Below, one piece after another: positions 11,501 to 23,957 of a DNA stretch of 64,000 bases (positions are counted from its first letter, which is position 1; every line of letters starts with the position of its first letter). The notes below the pieces were generated by a model that worked only from the letters and a program-made list of their open reading frames with translations, was not told where the DNA came from and searched no databases. A program made the position numbers and the translations under genes. The stretch comes from Apium graveolens (taxonomy: Eukaryota > Streptophyta > Magnoliopsida > Apiales > Apiaceae), in the NCBI RefSeq assembly GCF_009905375.1, contig NC_133647.1, positions 77,180,231 to 77,244,230 on the forward strand. The letters are read 5' to 3'.

Positions 11501-12850
11501 TAGAGCGGATCCCAAAACTCATTTTTATAATTAAGATCTTCCTTTTAAAGGGGATTTAAATACTCGCTCAAAACCTGAGGAATCCGGCTCTATGGTGTAT
11601 TTTATATTCGCAACAAGGTTGCAGTTTTGGTAAATGAATTGATTACTTACCCAACGTTCGGGAAGTAAGTCCATCTATCGAGTCGGCATAAGCAACATGG
11701 GCTCAGTGGGCGTCCATCATAGTGTAAGTGGCTAAGTGGGAGTCCATCAAATGCATAAGTGGCTGAGTGGCAGTCCAGCATAAGGTCCTATTGCGACCAG
11801 GGTGATGACCAGTGGGGAATTCGTCCATCTACTAGTAGAAAAGGTTACTTATTGGTATCTTTGCCTGATCAGCAAGATATCAGGTTTATGCCAAGATTTT
11901 CTCCTTTCCAAATTCATTGGATATTGCAACTCTGTTTATAATTTTCATAACAGAGGTTTTCAAGGAGTGTATGAAATGTATATATATAGGTGTATATATA
12001 TATCAGGATTTAATGAAGTATCTCGTAACTTTATTATTTATAATGATATTCAAAGATTGAATCTATTCAAATCTTGTCTTGTAGTCTCATCTATGTGATG
12101 AACTTTTGAACTGATTATAACTTGAACGGTGGTAGTTCAAGTAATATTTAGAAAAGATATAAGATTTATGAGATCACCTTGAAACGATAGTTTTATACAG
12201 TTATAAACTGGAACTCTGTGTATATTATGCATGGAAGAGGACTTCCAAGATTTTGAAAAGTATATATGTATATATACTGAATATTTTGCGACTTCATCGC
12301 ATTAAGATATCAAACTTGGTTCATTTCTTCTGACCAAGACTTTTATGAGTACTATGAGAAGGCTCATATATTGTTAATCATTATACATATTATTTTGGTG
12401 GGCTTGCTGCTCACCCTTGCTTTCTTCTTTCATCACACAACATCAGATAGACAAGATGAACAGGACCAAGCTCCCAATTCGCGAGCGGATAGGAAATGTT
12501 CCGCAGTTTCCTATAGGCGTTGATGTCGCTGTAGCTGAGGTAGGAACTACCAATAGGCTAGGCTTTCAACTTTTGATGTATCAGATTATGTATATTTATG
12601 AATTGTAATAATGGCAAAGAAATGTAAATTTATTCAGAAACCTGTTTAAGGTGTATTGGCATATAATTATGGAATAAAACGACTTGTGATTATTTTTGGA
12701 TATTCATCTCTGAGACTATAACTTCTGGTGTGTGTGTTATTGTGGGGTCACAGTACAGAGTAGATGATTATTTATTAAGATTGGGTGTTATTAAGGGAAA
12801 TGGAACTCGTGACAACCCGGATCCCCGACCCCGGATTTGGGGGTGTTACA
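8568..12850 (+). repeat. 5' LTR of G3
   Basis: 4,283 bp, TGTAATAACC ... GGGTGTTACA. Holds the 54-bp tandem array (10795-11165), a TA-rich tract (about 10700-10735) and many stem-like A/T-rich parts. ORFs seen here on either strand recur in the 3' LTR only because the LTRs are copies. Confidence 0.95.
10795..11165 (+). repeat. 54-bp tandem array with GAATATTC in each unit (5' LTR)
   Basis: About six to seven degenerate units, the central ones at exact 54-bp spacing. Each unit reads like TTTAATGAATATTACTTGAA, then TATTC, a CGAGGA block and TTATGACTC. Each has an inverted repeat (TGAATATT/GAATATTCA) and a GAATATTC core; I count seven cores. The array happens to be open as a 62-codon repetitive ORF, which I do not regard as a gene. 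Confidence 0.9.
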
Positions 12851-12854
12851 AAAG

Positions 12855-12866
12855 TGGTATCAGAGC
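12855..12866 (+). other. Primer-binding site of G3
   Basis: TGGTATCAGAGC, complementary to the 3' end of plant initiator tRNA-Met, four bases after the LTR end. Confidence 0.92.
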
Positions 12867-13019
12867 TAAGCGTTATAAACCTCAGAGATGATGCGACGTT
12901 AAGATAATAAGTTCACTAAGATAATAAGAACTCTTGCCAAGTTCATAGTCGGGCTACCTAACGTAGTACTGACAGTTAAAACCCTTATGGGAACTCTTAT
13001 AATATCGTGATAGAAGCGT

Positions 13020-13240
13020 AGTTCGTTATCGTATATGGTAGCGGGACACCGAACCCTGAGGTTGAGGAGTAAGAGCGAGATGATGTTTTATTACTAATTG
13101 GAGATCAGATTGTGTATCCGATAGAGCGTCCTAACGCAGGACCGGATGATGTTGATATTGAGGATGTAACGGTTGAGGATGTTGTCCTAGAAGGGACAGT
13201 TGCTGAGGAGGATCCCATGGAGGATCCTGACAAGAATTAA
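13020..13240 (+). pseudogene. Acidic leader ORF remnant of G3
   Basis: A Glu/Asp-rich stretch (for example DDVDIEDVTVEDVV) lies between the primer site and the first pol piece, ending at a TAA near 13240. G2 has an acidic ORF at the same place (22970-23396). The likeness is in composition and position, not in clear alignment, and upstream stops break it. Confidence 0.45.
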
Positions 13241-13261
13241 TAAAGGACCATTGAGGAATTG

Positions 13262-14115
13262 ATAACCATGGTTAGGGAAACTACCAGAGGTAGGATTGGC
13301 CGGTCACTACCGGAGGTTCGTTCAAGTTTGTAAAGATAGTAGCCCCTTTAACGCGGCTTACTCGTAAGACTGAGAAGTTCGAATGGACAGAGAAATGCGA
13401 GAACAACTTTTAGGAACCGGAGCAAAGGTTGGTGACGTTCCCTATGTTGGCGTTGCCGGATGGAAAATGAGTTTTTGTGAAGTGTAGTGACACTTCGCAT
13501 AAGGAATTAGGGTGCTTCTTATACAGCACAACAAGGTAATCGCGTACGTGTCAAGACAATTAAGGGAATATAAAATTCAATATCCCCACCCATGAGCTTG
13601 GGCTCGTGGCAATAGTTTTGCCCTAAAGATTGGAGGCACTACTTGTATGGAGAGAACTGCGAGATTTACACAAGCCATAAGTGCTCTAATGCATTTTCAG
13701 GCAGAAAGAGCTCAACATGCGCCAGAGGAGGTGGTTAGAGCTAATCAAGAATTATTATTGGGAGATTCTTTATCATTCGGGGAAAGCCAATATGGTGGCT
13801 GATGCCCTTAGTAAAAAGGAGAGACTCAAGATGATAATATCTTTGGGAGAGTTTATAAGAGATTTTGAGAAAATGGAAATAGATGTGAAGGTAACCGGAG
13901 CCGGTACCAAAAAGCTGTTTGAGATTGCAATACAACCCGAATTATTGGAAAAGAACATATTGTGGCAGAAAAGGTGATGAATGAAGGCATAGAGCCAACA
14001 AATAAATAAGAGATTAATACCGAGAAAGATGATAAGGGAATAATGAGGTATTCCTACAGAATTTGGGTTCCAAATGTTCAAGAGCTTAAAGATGAGATCT
14101 TAGATGAAAGCTAGT
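13262..14115 (+). pseudogene. G3 displaced pol fragment: RT end, RNase H, integrase start
   Basis: Recognisable pieces in order: an RT-thumb part reading like RYYRRFVQ (about 13305); an RNase H part with many stops; an open stretch at 13717-13977 with RRWLELIKNYYWEILYHSG and NMVADALSKKERLKM, matching 26945-27110 of G2; and a VPNVQELKDEIL peptide near 14075, matching the start of the G2 integrase. After this the likeness to pol stops abruptly and gag-like sequence follows. So a middle part of pol lies upstream of gag, which is not a working order. Confidence 0.75.
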
Positions 14116-14329
14116 TTGAGGAATAAGATTTAGAGCAAAACCCTGAACGTGATAGTCAGGGAGGTCGCCATCAAGATAGAAGGAACCCATAACATAATGA
14201 AGTGGAAAATGAGGATTAAAAACATGTAGGATGACCCCGATTATGGGGAGGAGGAGGGAACGTTCAGACTAAGGAAACATAAGTCGAGTAAGGAAAGGAG
14301 ACCCGAGACGGTACTCCTATACGACAATT

Positions 14330-14790
14330 TATGGACCTTTCTAGACAGAACTTAGACTATTATCCCCAACCACCACCCTGAGGAAATAATGCGGTGAGAA
14401 ATTCTTTCAGGACCTTTAAGTCGCTAAGCTCTCAGAGTTCCAAGGAACAAGCTGACCCGGTCGAGGCAAGAGCCTGGCTAAAGGAAATATAGGAATCATT
14501 TGAGATTCTAAATGATTGACGAATCACAAAAGAATGTTTTTGTCACTTACCCTCCTAAGAGAGAGGCCACCCGCTGGTGAAAGGCAAAGGAAGGCACGGA
14601 GCAAGAGATTATAATAAACTGATTTAAGTTTAGTCAATTGTTTTCAGGAAGGTATTTCCCAAGGTTATGGAGATAGTATAAAAGCTTTAGAGCCAGAACA
14701 AAGGCAGAAGAGTATGATGAATTATGAATCTAAGTTGTAAAAGTTGTCAAGATTCGTTCTGAGGACACGAATCCAGAATGACGGGATGTT
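14330..14790 (+). pseudogene. G3 gag remnant
   Basis: In scattered frames I read FRTFKSL, then ADPVEARAWLKEI, ESFEIL and a GRYFPR-like piece. These match residues 91-176 of the G2 gag (FRAFKSLKPPEF, ADPVEARAWLKEIEKSFEIL, DKYFPRF). Several stops; no start or zinc knuckle is readable. Confidence 0.72.
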
Positions 14791-17514
14791 TGAAATCAAT
14801 ACTTATGTTGTGTTAGTTCATGAAATAATGATAAGAGAAAGGAAAATAAAAAGAAACTGAAGTGGAAAGGAATATAAAGGCAGTAGAGTGTGAGGAATGA
14901 TAAAGGAGTTGGGTATGAGGAAACCCTAAAGACTTGTAGCAATAGAAATAGAAAAGTATGTAATTGTCAGGATGAGGGTGGTTCACCATGAGTTAAAATT
15001 GATGGTGAAAGGCATAAGAGATACATATATTTTATCCTCTGTAAGTTGGGAGGATTCGAGGAAACCTTTAGATAGTTCGAAGGATAAATAATGAGACGCG
15101 GATAGACTGAGGAGACAAGGAAGTAAGAAATTAGGAAAATTGGATGAAGGAAGTGACCTTCAAGGATGTGAAGTGTAAGACCGGTGGCTTGATACCCAGA
15201 AAGGGAGACGCCAGGTATGAAAGATATCCCAACATTGAGGTGACTATTGAGATAAACAACAAAAGTAAATAAGGAATTATTAAGAAGAGGTTCACGTTGA
15301 ACACGACCAATATCTTCCAGAACATCCTTGTTATCGTTACCAAACTAGGCAAGACAAGCGGATAACCGTTGTTATCTTTTGGAGGCCATATTGATTGACC
15401 CCCTTTTTAATACAGATGTTATTGTGAAATTAGAAATATACTATCGAGGTGGGAATGATCGAATAAGACCCCCTTATCAGGGATATATGACTTGATTTAT
15501 CCATGGAAGGATGCATGTACCTTTTTAAAAGTGGAATTAAGGATAGAACATCGGTAACTTAAAATGAATCTTAGGGGAATGCATAAAGGTTGGCATTTCA
15601 CCCTTAATAGGGATAGTATGAGTTTTGACAGTATGAATTGGAAAGGATTAAGGTAATAACAACCTTTAAGGATCAATGGAGAAATTTTCAGAAGTATATA
15701 GATAATGGTTCTGGTATTAGTAAATGGTATTTTGATATGCCCTATATCTAAGGAATACAGGAGGAATGAATCAAGGATAACCTTAGAGGTTTTACAAGGA
15801 GAAAGGTAAGATTCAAAGTTCTCAAGAATAGAAATTTTGATGAAGGAAATATGGCGTAATTATAATAATGCCAGGTGGGCACGTGTTAAACCACGAGAAA
15901 GTATGGAGCGAACCATTAATGGTCGAAATTGTTCAGGGCAATTAGGACTTAAGATAAAAGATGTTCTAAGTATGATTGAGAGTCAGTCGTGATAGTGATT
16001 AACCTCTAAAGACTGAGGCAATAACTTATGGAAAAATGGTAATTTTTTTTACTCATCAGATTTTAAGGAAAACATCTTCACATAAGCTGTGATTGAAATG
16101 AGGTAGAAAATTTATTTGGAGGTGGTTAAAATGACATTGACTGTAAGGAAATTTTACTATCAGGAAAGGCCAAAGAGGTGGCCGACACTTTAAAGGTAAG
16201 AGGATAATTATAGGCGCTTGTGCCAAAGGAATACAGTGATGATGGTTAAAGCTATAAAGGTTGTATTATGGTTTGAAAGATTGACATTCCTTCTGATGAC
16301 TGTGCAATACCCAACCGTAATAGTTGTTGGTAAAGGTTTAATTCATGTAATCGCCATGAGCGGGCTATCTATCTCAGAAGGTACTATCTTGAGATAAGCC
16401 AGGACCATGTTTCAAAAAGGACTAGACGAACCTTTGAGTTAAGTCTTCTATTTAAGTCATATGATTAAGAATGGTATTAACCTGCTATCGTTGCTTTGAT
16501 TGAAACTCTTCTGCAATTTTATCAGCTTCATGTCATGAAAGTACGTCAAGATTTGGAGTGTTCTTCATGAATTATGAATGGTGATTATGTTAACTCCTTA
16601 GAAGAATTCAATACGATATGTATGGACTCCGTATGGTTAGATATTAAGATTTCATGGAACGTGAGTGACGACAGTAGGTCAGTGGTGGACCATAGTAATG
16701 CAGCAATGATTCTACGAGTAATGAGCTGATTACAACCGTGAGAGTTGTATTGGAATGGATGTTGAGATTGAGTACCACTAATCGGGTCGTGGTAGTGTAT
16801 AAGTAATCATTGATAGACTAATTAAGTAGAGTATCTACCTATTGAATATTTATTCCCTCTTATGAAAAGAAAGTCGTATTACTATACGAGGAAGAGCATG
16901 GGTCCATAGAATGATGGACGGAATAGCGAAAATATTTAGGCATGTGAAATACGATGCTATAATACTTGATGTTGATATATACACATATATTTTGTTCTCC
17001 TATGACAAACCTCTATAGTTCAGAGGTAGGTTCCAAGCCAGATATTTTGTGGCAGTATATTTTTTTCATATATACAATTCTCTTCAGTTCGTTCTTTTCT
17101 CTTCTTTTCATTTCATGTAAGCTGAGAAGAACAACCCTTCCAGAAGGGGAGGTATTGCCGAATGACTATCTATCTTTGTGATAGAAGCCTAGTAGGATAC
17201 CACATGTTGTTTAATTGCTTGTCAAGTACTAAAGGCTGGCCACCTTCTGTACTAACTATGCAATAGAACAAGTGTTCATGATCATAGTGATCTCTCAACA
17301 AATTCCTTTACTTCTATATGATTGATCAAACTTTGGGAAATAGAAACAGCTGAAAAAGGAGTAATAAAGTTGCGGTGGTATTCGGAATGGAAACACATTC
17401 GTGATACTAAGGTTGACGTGGTTATTAAAAGGTTATAGAATGCTAACGAGCAAAAGTATAACCAATATAATATTAGGAACGGAAGGTAGTAGCGATTACG
17501 AACTGGAAAAGAAT
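14791..17514 (+). other. G3 interior, unassigned
   Basis: About 2.7 kb where protease, RT and the integrase core would be expected. The longest ORFs are about 70 codons and I can align none with the G2 protease or RT. It has the A/G-rich composition of coding chromovirus DNA but is either very decayed or replaced. No RNA gene or clear repeat seen. Confidence 0.5.
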
Positions 17515-18260
17515 GGGTATTGAGAAGCAAAAGCTCTAATGCTAAAAGCTATAATGAGAGTCTGTGCAATAGACTTGAAAGAAATTGGAATGATCACTTA
17601 ACACAGATTGAGTTTTCTTACGACAATAGATCATATGTCAGTATTGAGATATCGCCTTATGAGATCCTTGAGGGAAGACAATGTCGATCTCCCTTATGTT
17701 AGGATGAAGTTGTAGAGCGCAAGATGCTCGGATCAGCAGTGGTCCAAAGGACCTAGGATATGATAGATCTAATCAGAGGACGGCTGGTAGTAGCCCAAGA
17801 TGGACATGATAAGTATGTTGATTTGACACGAAAGGACAAAGAGTATGAAATAGGGGACCTAGTAATGTTATAGGTATCCCTTGGAAAGGATTGATGAGGT
17901 TCGGAAAGAAAGGAAAGCTAAGTCTACAATTTGTTGGACCCTTGGATATATTAAGACGTTTGGGAAGTTAGCATATGAGCTAGCCCTGCCCCCGAACATG
18001 TAGCAAGTCATAACGTGTTTCACGTATCAATGTTAAGGAAGTGTAATTCGGATGCCAGATAAATAGGGGCATATGAGCGCATAGGTATGCGACCAGACAT
18101 AACCTATAAGGAGCAACCAGAAAGGGTTATAGATCGAAAAGGATCAAGTGCTTAGGAGAAGGGTTATCAAACTAGTCAGAGTTTGATGGAAGAACCACAA
18201 TGTGGAAAATTTACTCGAGAGTTAGAAAGTGCAATGCTAAGAGAGTATCCCTATTCATTT
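17515..18260 (+). pseudogene. G3 integrase end and chromodomain remnant
   Basis: An open stretch at 17520-17702 reads NWNDHLTQIEFSYDNRSY ... YEILEGRQCRSPLC, matching 27890-28000 of G2. Next come [20 protein letters not shown] (about 17895-17955) and, near 18115-18240, pieces of the chromodomain in shifted frames. Stops and frameshifts throughout. Confidence 0.78.
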
Positions 18261-18290
18261 TCTATCTGATTCCGGGACGGAATCCTTTTA

Positions 18291-18302
18291 AGGAGGGGAG
18301 AC
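18291..18302 (+). other. Polypurine tract of G3
   Basis: AGGAGGGGAGAC directly before the 3' LTR start TGTAATAACC. Confidence 0.88.
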
Positions 18303-20431
18303 TGTAATAACCCCAATTTTTAGAAATTTTTGAAACCCTTATGAATAGTGTTTTTGCTGAATGAGAAAACTTTTCATGCCCCACTATGTAGGGATTCTGT
18401 TATGGATATTCTGAGATTTTATTAGTACTCTATATGGTATATAAGTGTATGTAAAAATCGTCAGAATCCAATTCCGAATACTTTGATTTTTTCCGGAAAA
18501 TCCACTAGATACGGAAAGAATTGAGTATAAGGTAACAGGGTAAAAAGGATTTAAATTAAAGGATTATAAGAGAGGATCATAAAAAGGAATATAATATATT
18601 GAGAAAGGTTAAGGGAACCTAAGTAATAAGATCCCGGGTATGATCCCTCAAATGATAAACGAAAATGAAAGTTAAGCGAACCGTATAACAGATCAGCGGT
18701 CATTAGGCAAACAATTAGGAAGTTAATCAAAGGGATTAGAGAAGATGATGTCACCCAACCAATGAGAAGAGGACAAGGAGGGGAGGATGACATCATGAGC
18801 ATGACATAAGCATGACATGGGAAGGAAGGAGATGTGGTTGAATTAAAACCACACAAAGTCAAGCCTAGAAAGGTAATTAACCAAAAACAAAACAAAAAGC
18901 AACCAACCAAGCCAAAACATTTCATTTTCATAAAAAAAACACAAAACCCCCATTTTCTTCATGAAGCTCTCGGCCCCTTTTCTTAAAAAATGAAGATCCA
19001 AGCTCCACCACTTACTATTTGGCAAGGTATTTATCTAAGCTTCCCCATGGATAGTTACATACTTCCTATAAGTTTAAGCTCCTAATTCCAAGCCAATCTT
19101 TTTTTATAAATCAAGGAAGAAGATGGTGAATAGTACTTCTTGAAATTAATTTTTGTGTTCTTGATTTCTTTGAAAGATCAAGCTTGTAGGAGGTTAGATT
19201 AAGGCTTCCATGGGCATTCCAAGGATCTTTCATGGATTAAAAGCTTCACGGAAGGTATAACTCTTCATGATCTTAGTTTTAGGTTTTGTTATTTAGATTT
19301 CCTAATGTTTAGATGATGGGTTAGTGTAATGGGCGTGTAATCATGTTTAAAGCTTGTTATGAGTAGTTTAGTTGGTGAGAGGCATGATTATTGTGTGTTT
19401 AGAGATTGGTTGATTTTATGATATTTTTGGAGTTGGAAATCTTGGTTATTAGTCAATGAACTTAAGTAAACTCTTAGTTCATAATTGAGAAATAAGTATG
19501 AATTGGTAATATTGATTTGTTGGGGCTGTTGTATTATGGTATGGATGGAGTTTTTATTGGGTTGTGAAGTGGGGTTGAATTGTGGTGAATTTGGAATGAT
19601 ATAAATTTGGGAAATCGCGTAAACGTAGCCGTCGTAATGCCCGATTTACTTTAAACTGCTTTTGTTCATAACATTAGGACCCTAGAACCCCCTGCTAGAT
19701 TTTTACCATTGCCATGTTTAGATAGTTCATGTTACGAGCTTCGTTTTGATACGTGGTTCGTTTGATTCCGATGTACGGTTTAGGAGAAACGACTGTTTTA
19801 AGTAACGGCGTTTCGCGAACGAAACTTTTCCCCTCGCCTTACTTTGAAACATAGGTTAAAGACCTAAAAGGGTTAATTGGAGTATGAAATATTTATGATA
19901 AGTGGATTAGACAGTTGGTAAGACACTCGCGAAAGAATCGCCTTAAAACTCGTAATGGTTAATTTATTAAAAATGGTGGAGCCGAGGGTACTCGAGCGAC
20001 TTAAGAAAATCAGTAAGCGCAAAACGAGCGTCAGAGTCTAAGTTGGTTAGAGTATAGATTTACAAGTGACTTTGGTTTAATTCCAACTTACTTGTTGTTT
20101 ATAGGTTACCAGTCTCATCCCGAGCCTTTCGTAACCCCCAGTCGCTCAGGCAAGTTTTCTACCCGTTATACTGTTGTTGTGATGTATATATGTATATGCA
20201 TGATCTTGCGATAAATGCATATTTGTTATTAGCAAATTCTTGCGATATATTGTAGCATGTGATATGGTATATATGCATGCCTGTTTCATATTCTTGAATT
20301 ATATATCTGTTGGTTAAAATGCTTATAGTTGCATAATACCTATGCTAGAGATAAGCGGTATTCGAGTTTACCCTTAGTATAGGGGATCAAAAGGTGAACA
20401 TATTTCTAAACCGGGAGTCGATGTTCCCGAG

Positions 20432-20466
<35 letters not shown>

Positions 20467-22694
20467 TATATATATATGGTTATAGTTTTCAAAACTATTA
20501 ATCGAATAAGGTTTATTCGATAACTTTAACTTTATTCTATTTAATGAATATTTATTTAATGAATATTATTTTGAATATTCATTCGAGGGCTTATGACTCA
20601 GTTATATTATTTAATGAATATTATTTGAATATTTAATTGAGGATGTATGACTCACTTTATTTTATTTAATGAATATTACTTGAATATTCATTCGAGGACT
20701 TATGACTCACTTTATTTTATTTAATGAATATTACTTGAATATTCATTCGAGGACTTATGACTCCTTTATACTATTTAATGAATATTACTTGAATATTCAT
20801 TCGAGGACTTATGACTCCTTTATACTATTTAATGAATATTACTTGAATATTCATCCGAGGACTTATGACTCCTTTTATTTTATTTATTGAATATTATTTT
20901 GAATATTCATTTGAGGATCTATGACTCCGATTATTTACTGAGATATATTCTTTATTTTATTAAAAAATAAGGTGTCGATAATCAAACTTATTTTTGATTA
21001 TTCAAATAAAGATAGTACTTTCGAATAAGTATATCTTTGGTTATTTAATACTCGTTTCAAGTATAAAGTTTTACAACTTCTACTTCAATTATTTTTATAA
21101 GGATTATCATTATGGGAATATTATTTAAATAATAATATTCAGATATTTTCTAATATATTGGGGCTGATTTACTTCATTAAATCAGCATTACTCCAAACAC
21201 TCTTTAAAGTGTTTTCGAGTCTTCAAAATGATTTTTAAAAGTTAGAGCGGATCCCAAAACTCATTTTTATAATTAAGATCTTCCTTTTAAAGGGGATTTA
21301 AATACTCGCTCAAAACCTGAGGGATCCGGCTCTATGGTGTATTTTATATTCGCAACAAGGTTGCAGTTTTGGTAAATGAATTGATTACTTACCCAACGTT
21401 CGAGAAGTAAGTCCATCTATCGAGTCGGCATAAGCAACATGGGCTCAGTGGGCGTCCATGATAGTGTAAGTGGCTCAGTGGGAGTCCATAAAATGCATAA
21501 GTGGCTGAGTGGTAGTCCAGCATAAGGTCCTATTGCGACTAGGGTGATGACCAGTGGGAAATTCGTCCATCTACTAGTAGAAAAGGTTACTTATTGGTAT
21601 CTTTGCCTGATTAGCAAGATATCAGGTTTATGCCAAGGTTTTCTCCTTTCCAAATTCATTGGATATTGCAACTCTGTTTATAATTTTCATAACAGAGGTT
21701 TTCAAGGAGTGTATGAAATGTATATATATAGGTGTATATATATATCGGGATTTAATGAAGTATCTCATAACTTCATTATTTATAATGATATTCAAAGATT
21801 GAATCTATTCAAATCTTGTCTTGTAGTCTCATCTATGTGATGAACTTTTGAACTGATTATAACTTGAACGGTGGTAGTTCAAGTAATATTTGGAAAAGAT
21901 ATAAGTATATTGGGGTATCTTGTAACTTCATATTTTCAACTTATATCTAGTTAGTGATTATCTTATGCATATCAAAGATTTTCAGAAAAACGTTGAGACA
22001 AGGGTAGATATATGAGATCACCTTGCAACGATATTTTTATACAGTTATAAACTGGAACTCTGTGTATATTATGAATGGAAGAGGACTTCCAAGATTTTGA
22101 AAAGTATATATGTATATATACTGAATATTTTGCGACTTCATCGCATTAAGATATCAAACTTGGTTTATTTCTTCTGACCAAGACTTTTATGAGTACTATG
22201 AGAAGGCTCATATATTGTTAATCATTATACATATTATTTTGGTGGGCTTCCTGCTCACCCTTGCTTTCTTCTTTCATCACACAACATCAGATAGACAAGA
22301 TGAACAGGACCAAGCTCCCAATTCGCGAGCGGATAGGAAACGTTCCGCAGTTTCCTATAGGCGTTGATGTCGCTGTAGCTGAGGTAGGAACTACCAATAG
22401 GCTAGGCTTTCAACTTTTGATGTATCAGATTATGTATATTTATGAATTGTAATAATGGCAAAGAAATGTAAATTTATTCAGAAACCTGTTTAAGGTGTAT
22501 TGGCATATAATTGTGGAATAAAACGACTTGTGATTATTTTTGGATATTCATCACTGAGACTATAACTTCTGGTGTGTGTGTTATTGTGGGGTCACAGTAC
22601 AGAGTAGATGATTATTTATTAATATTGGGTGTTATTAAGGGAAATGGAACTCGTGACAACCCGGATCCCCGACCCCGGATTTGGGGGTGTTACA
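18303..22694 (+). repeat. 3' LTR of G3
   Basis: 4,392 bp. Near-identical to the 5' LTR; differs by point changes, a longer TA tract at about 20436-20477, and an extra ~100-bp segment at about 21905-22010 that is absent from the 5' LTR near 12165. Confidence 0.95.
20535..20905 (+). repeat. 54-bp tandem array (3' LTR copy)
   Basis: Same array as in the 5' LTR. One GAATATTC core has changed to GAATATTT (second unit), leaving six cores. Confidence 0.9.
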
Positions 22695-22699
22695 TTCTC
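22695..22699. repeat. Right target-site duplication of G3
   Basis: TTCTC directly after the LTR end GTTACA; identical to 8563-8567. Confidence 0.93.
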
Positions 22700-22733
22700 C
22701 GAGACTCCTGACCTCGGGTTTTGGGGCGCCACA
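22700..22733 (+). repeat. G2 5' LTR, last 34 bp
   Basis: CGAGACTCCTGACCTCGGGT and the following bases through CGCCACA match the end of the 3' LTR at 32340-32373. It completes the LTR split by G3. Confidence 0.9.
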
Positions 22734-22737
22734 GAAA

Positions 22738-22750
22738 TGGTATCAGAGCC
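22738..22750 (+). other. Primer-binding site of G2
   Basis: TGGTATCAGAGCC, complementary to initiator tRNA-Met, four bases after the LTR. Confidence 0.92.
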
Positions 22751-22969
22751 TTAGGTTATCAAATCTTGGAAACGATAGGACATAAAATACGTAGACATAG
22801 GAAAAATAAAATAATCAATTAGAGCTCAAGTCTAGTTCGTCATCGGGCTACACGGGTAGTCTTGACTGTTTTACCCTCAAGGGAATTCCGACTCTAAGTT
22901 AGTAACACCTTGCCTATTGTGTCAGGTACCAGTGGAGCCTAGGAGGGAGATTAATCATGTTGATGATGT

Positions 22970-23396
22970 CATGGTCCCTGAGCGTGACCCTATTCCCGAG
23001 CCAGAGAGCCCACCCATTGATGATTCAGATGATGACCCTACTGAGGATGTCCTAGAGGAGGATACTAACCTTCCTATCCCCATCGTTAGTGGCGTAGTAT
23101 GGAGGGATGTAGAGATGTACCCTCACCCAAGTATTCTTTCTCCTACACCACCCCCAGGGATTCAGAGCCCTATGCCCTATACTAATGATGATGATGAGGA
23201 GGCGATACATGCACAGATCCACGAGGTTCATGACATATCCTCTAGCGACCCAGATTCACCTCTACCACCACCGGCGACCATGCATGTAGTCGTACACGAC
23301 TGGATAGTGGGACAGCTTAACGCTGAGATCACTGCGACATCTGCTCGCATTGTGGAGTTACGCCAGGCACTGACAGCTGAGAGAGCCACCGACTAG
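22970..23396 (+). CDS. Acidic leader ORF of G2, upstream of gag
   Basis: 142 codons from the first ATG in frame to a TAG; the frame is open further upstream without an ATG. The product is strongly acidic and Pro-rich in its first two thirds (runs such as DDSDDDPTEDVLEED), then has a short helix-like end with ARIVELRQALTAE. No known domain recognised, no membrane segment. It lies between the primer site and gag, where most chromoviruses have only untranslated leader. G3 has a similar acidic stretch in the same place, so the ORF may be a family trait. A real protein is possible but unproven. Confidence 0.5.
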
Positions 23397-23957
23397 GATA
23401 CCCAGGGGATTTCAGAGCTGCTTCCCCAGCCATAGCCCGCAGAGAGATCGATGGGATCGAGCTCCGTACCAGGGTTCAGATGAGGATGACAGTGATGGGA
23501 GGATACATCCCGGTAGTGGATGCAGAGCTGATGTTGGCAGGAGCGATGAGGAGGGTGCGTGACCTCACGCGCAGTGATAGTGACTGAGGGACTAGTGACT
23601 AGATATGGACCTTGAAGAAGGCTGGGTGACTTGTCACCAATTTTGATAGGATAACTAGTAGTAGATAGCGTTCCTAGCCCTTCAAGGTACACGGCTTATG
23701 TATTTTCATTTCAGTATTCATGACTAGTAGTGATATATTGTAATCAGGCATGTATGAACTCAGCTAGTTGTTTCGTCCCCCAAGATATAAATGGGAGATC
23801 TTATTAATATATATCTAAGCAGTTATTAAGAAATTGATGTCTATATTATTACACTTTATAAAAACATGTTAGATAATAAATGACATGCTTATATATGAAT
23901 AAAATAACCTAATTGTTATAATTATAACTATGTTGACCAATTTTCAATATCAGAACA
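23397..23957 (+). other. G2 leader between acidic ORF and gag
   Basis: 560 bp without an ORF in the sense direction. The first 300 bp are G/C-richer and read like a continuation of the acidic ORF region with stops; the last 250 bp are A/T-rich, the usual look just before a gag start. Confidence 0.5.

Larger units (their letters stand above)
8568..22694 (+). mobile_element. Non-autonomous chromovirus G3 with long LTRs
   Basis: 14,127 bp, with LTRs of 4,283 and 4,392 bp, a perfect 5-bp duplication (TTCTC), a primer-binding site and a polypurine tract. In the stretches compared by eye the LTRs are about 98% identical apart from a ~100-bp indel and a TA-repeat length change. The 5.45-kb interior has no ORF above about 90 codons, and its pieces are in abnormal order (RNase H/integrase start, then gag, unknown, then integrase end and chromodomain). 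Its sequence is related to G2, into whose LTR it jumped. Confidence 0.93.

Noticed and set aside
12855..12866. tRNA-Met-like sequence (also at 22738, 45241, 57829)
   Set aside because: Only 12-13 bases complementary to the tRNA 3' end; primer-binding sites, not tRNA genes.
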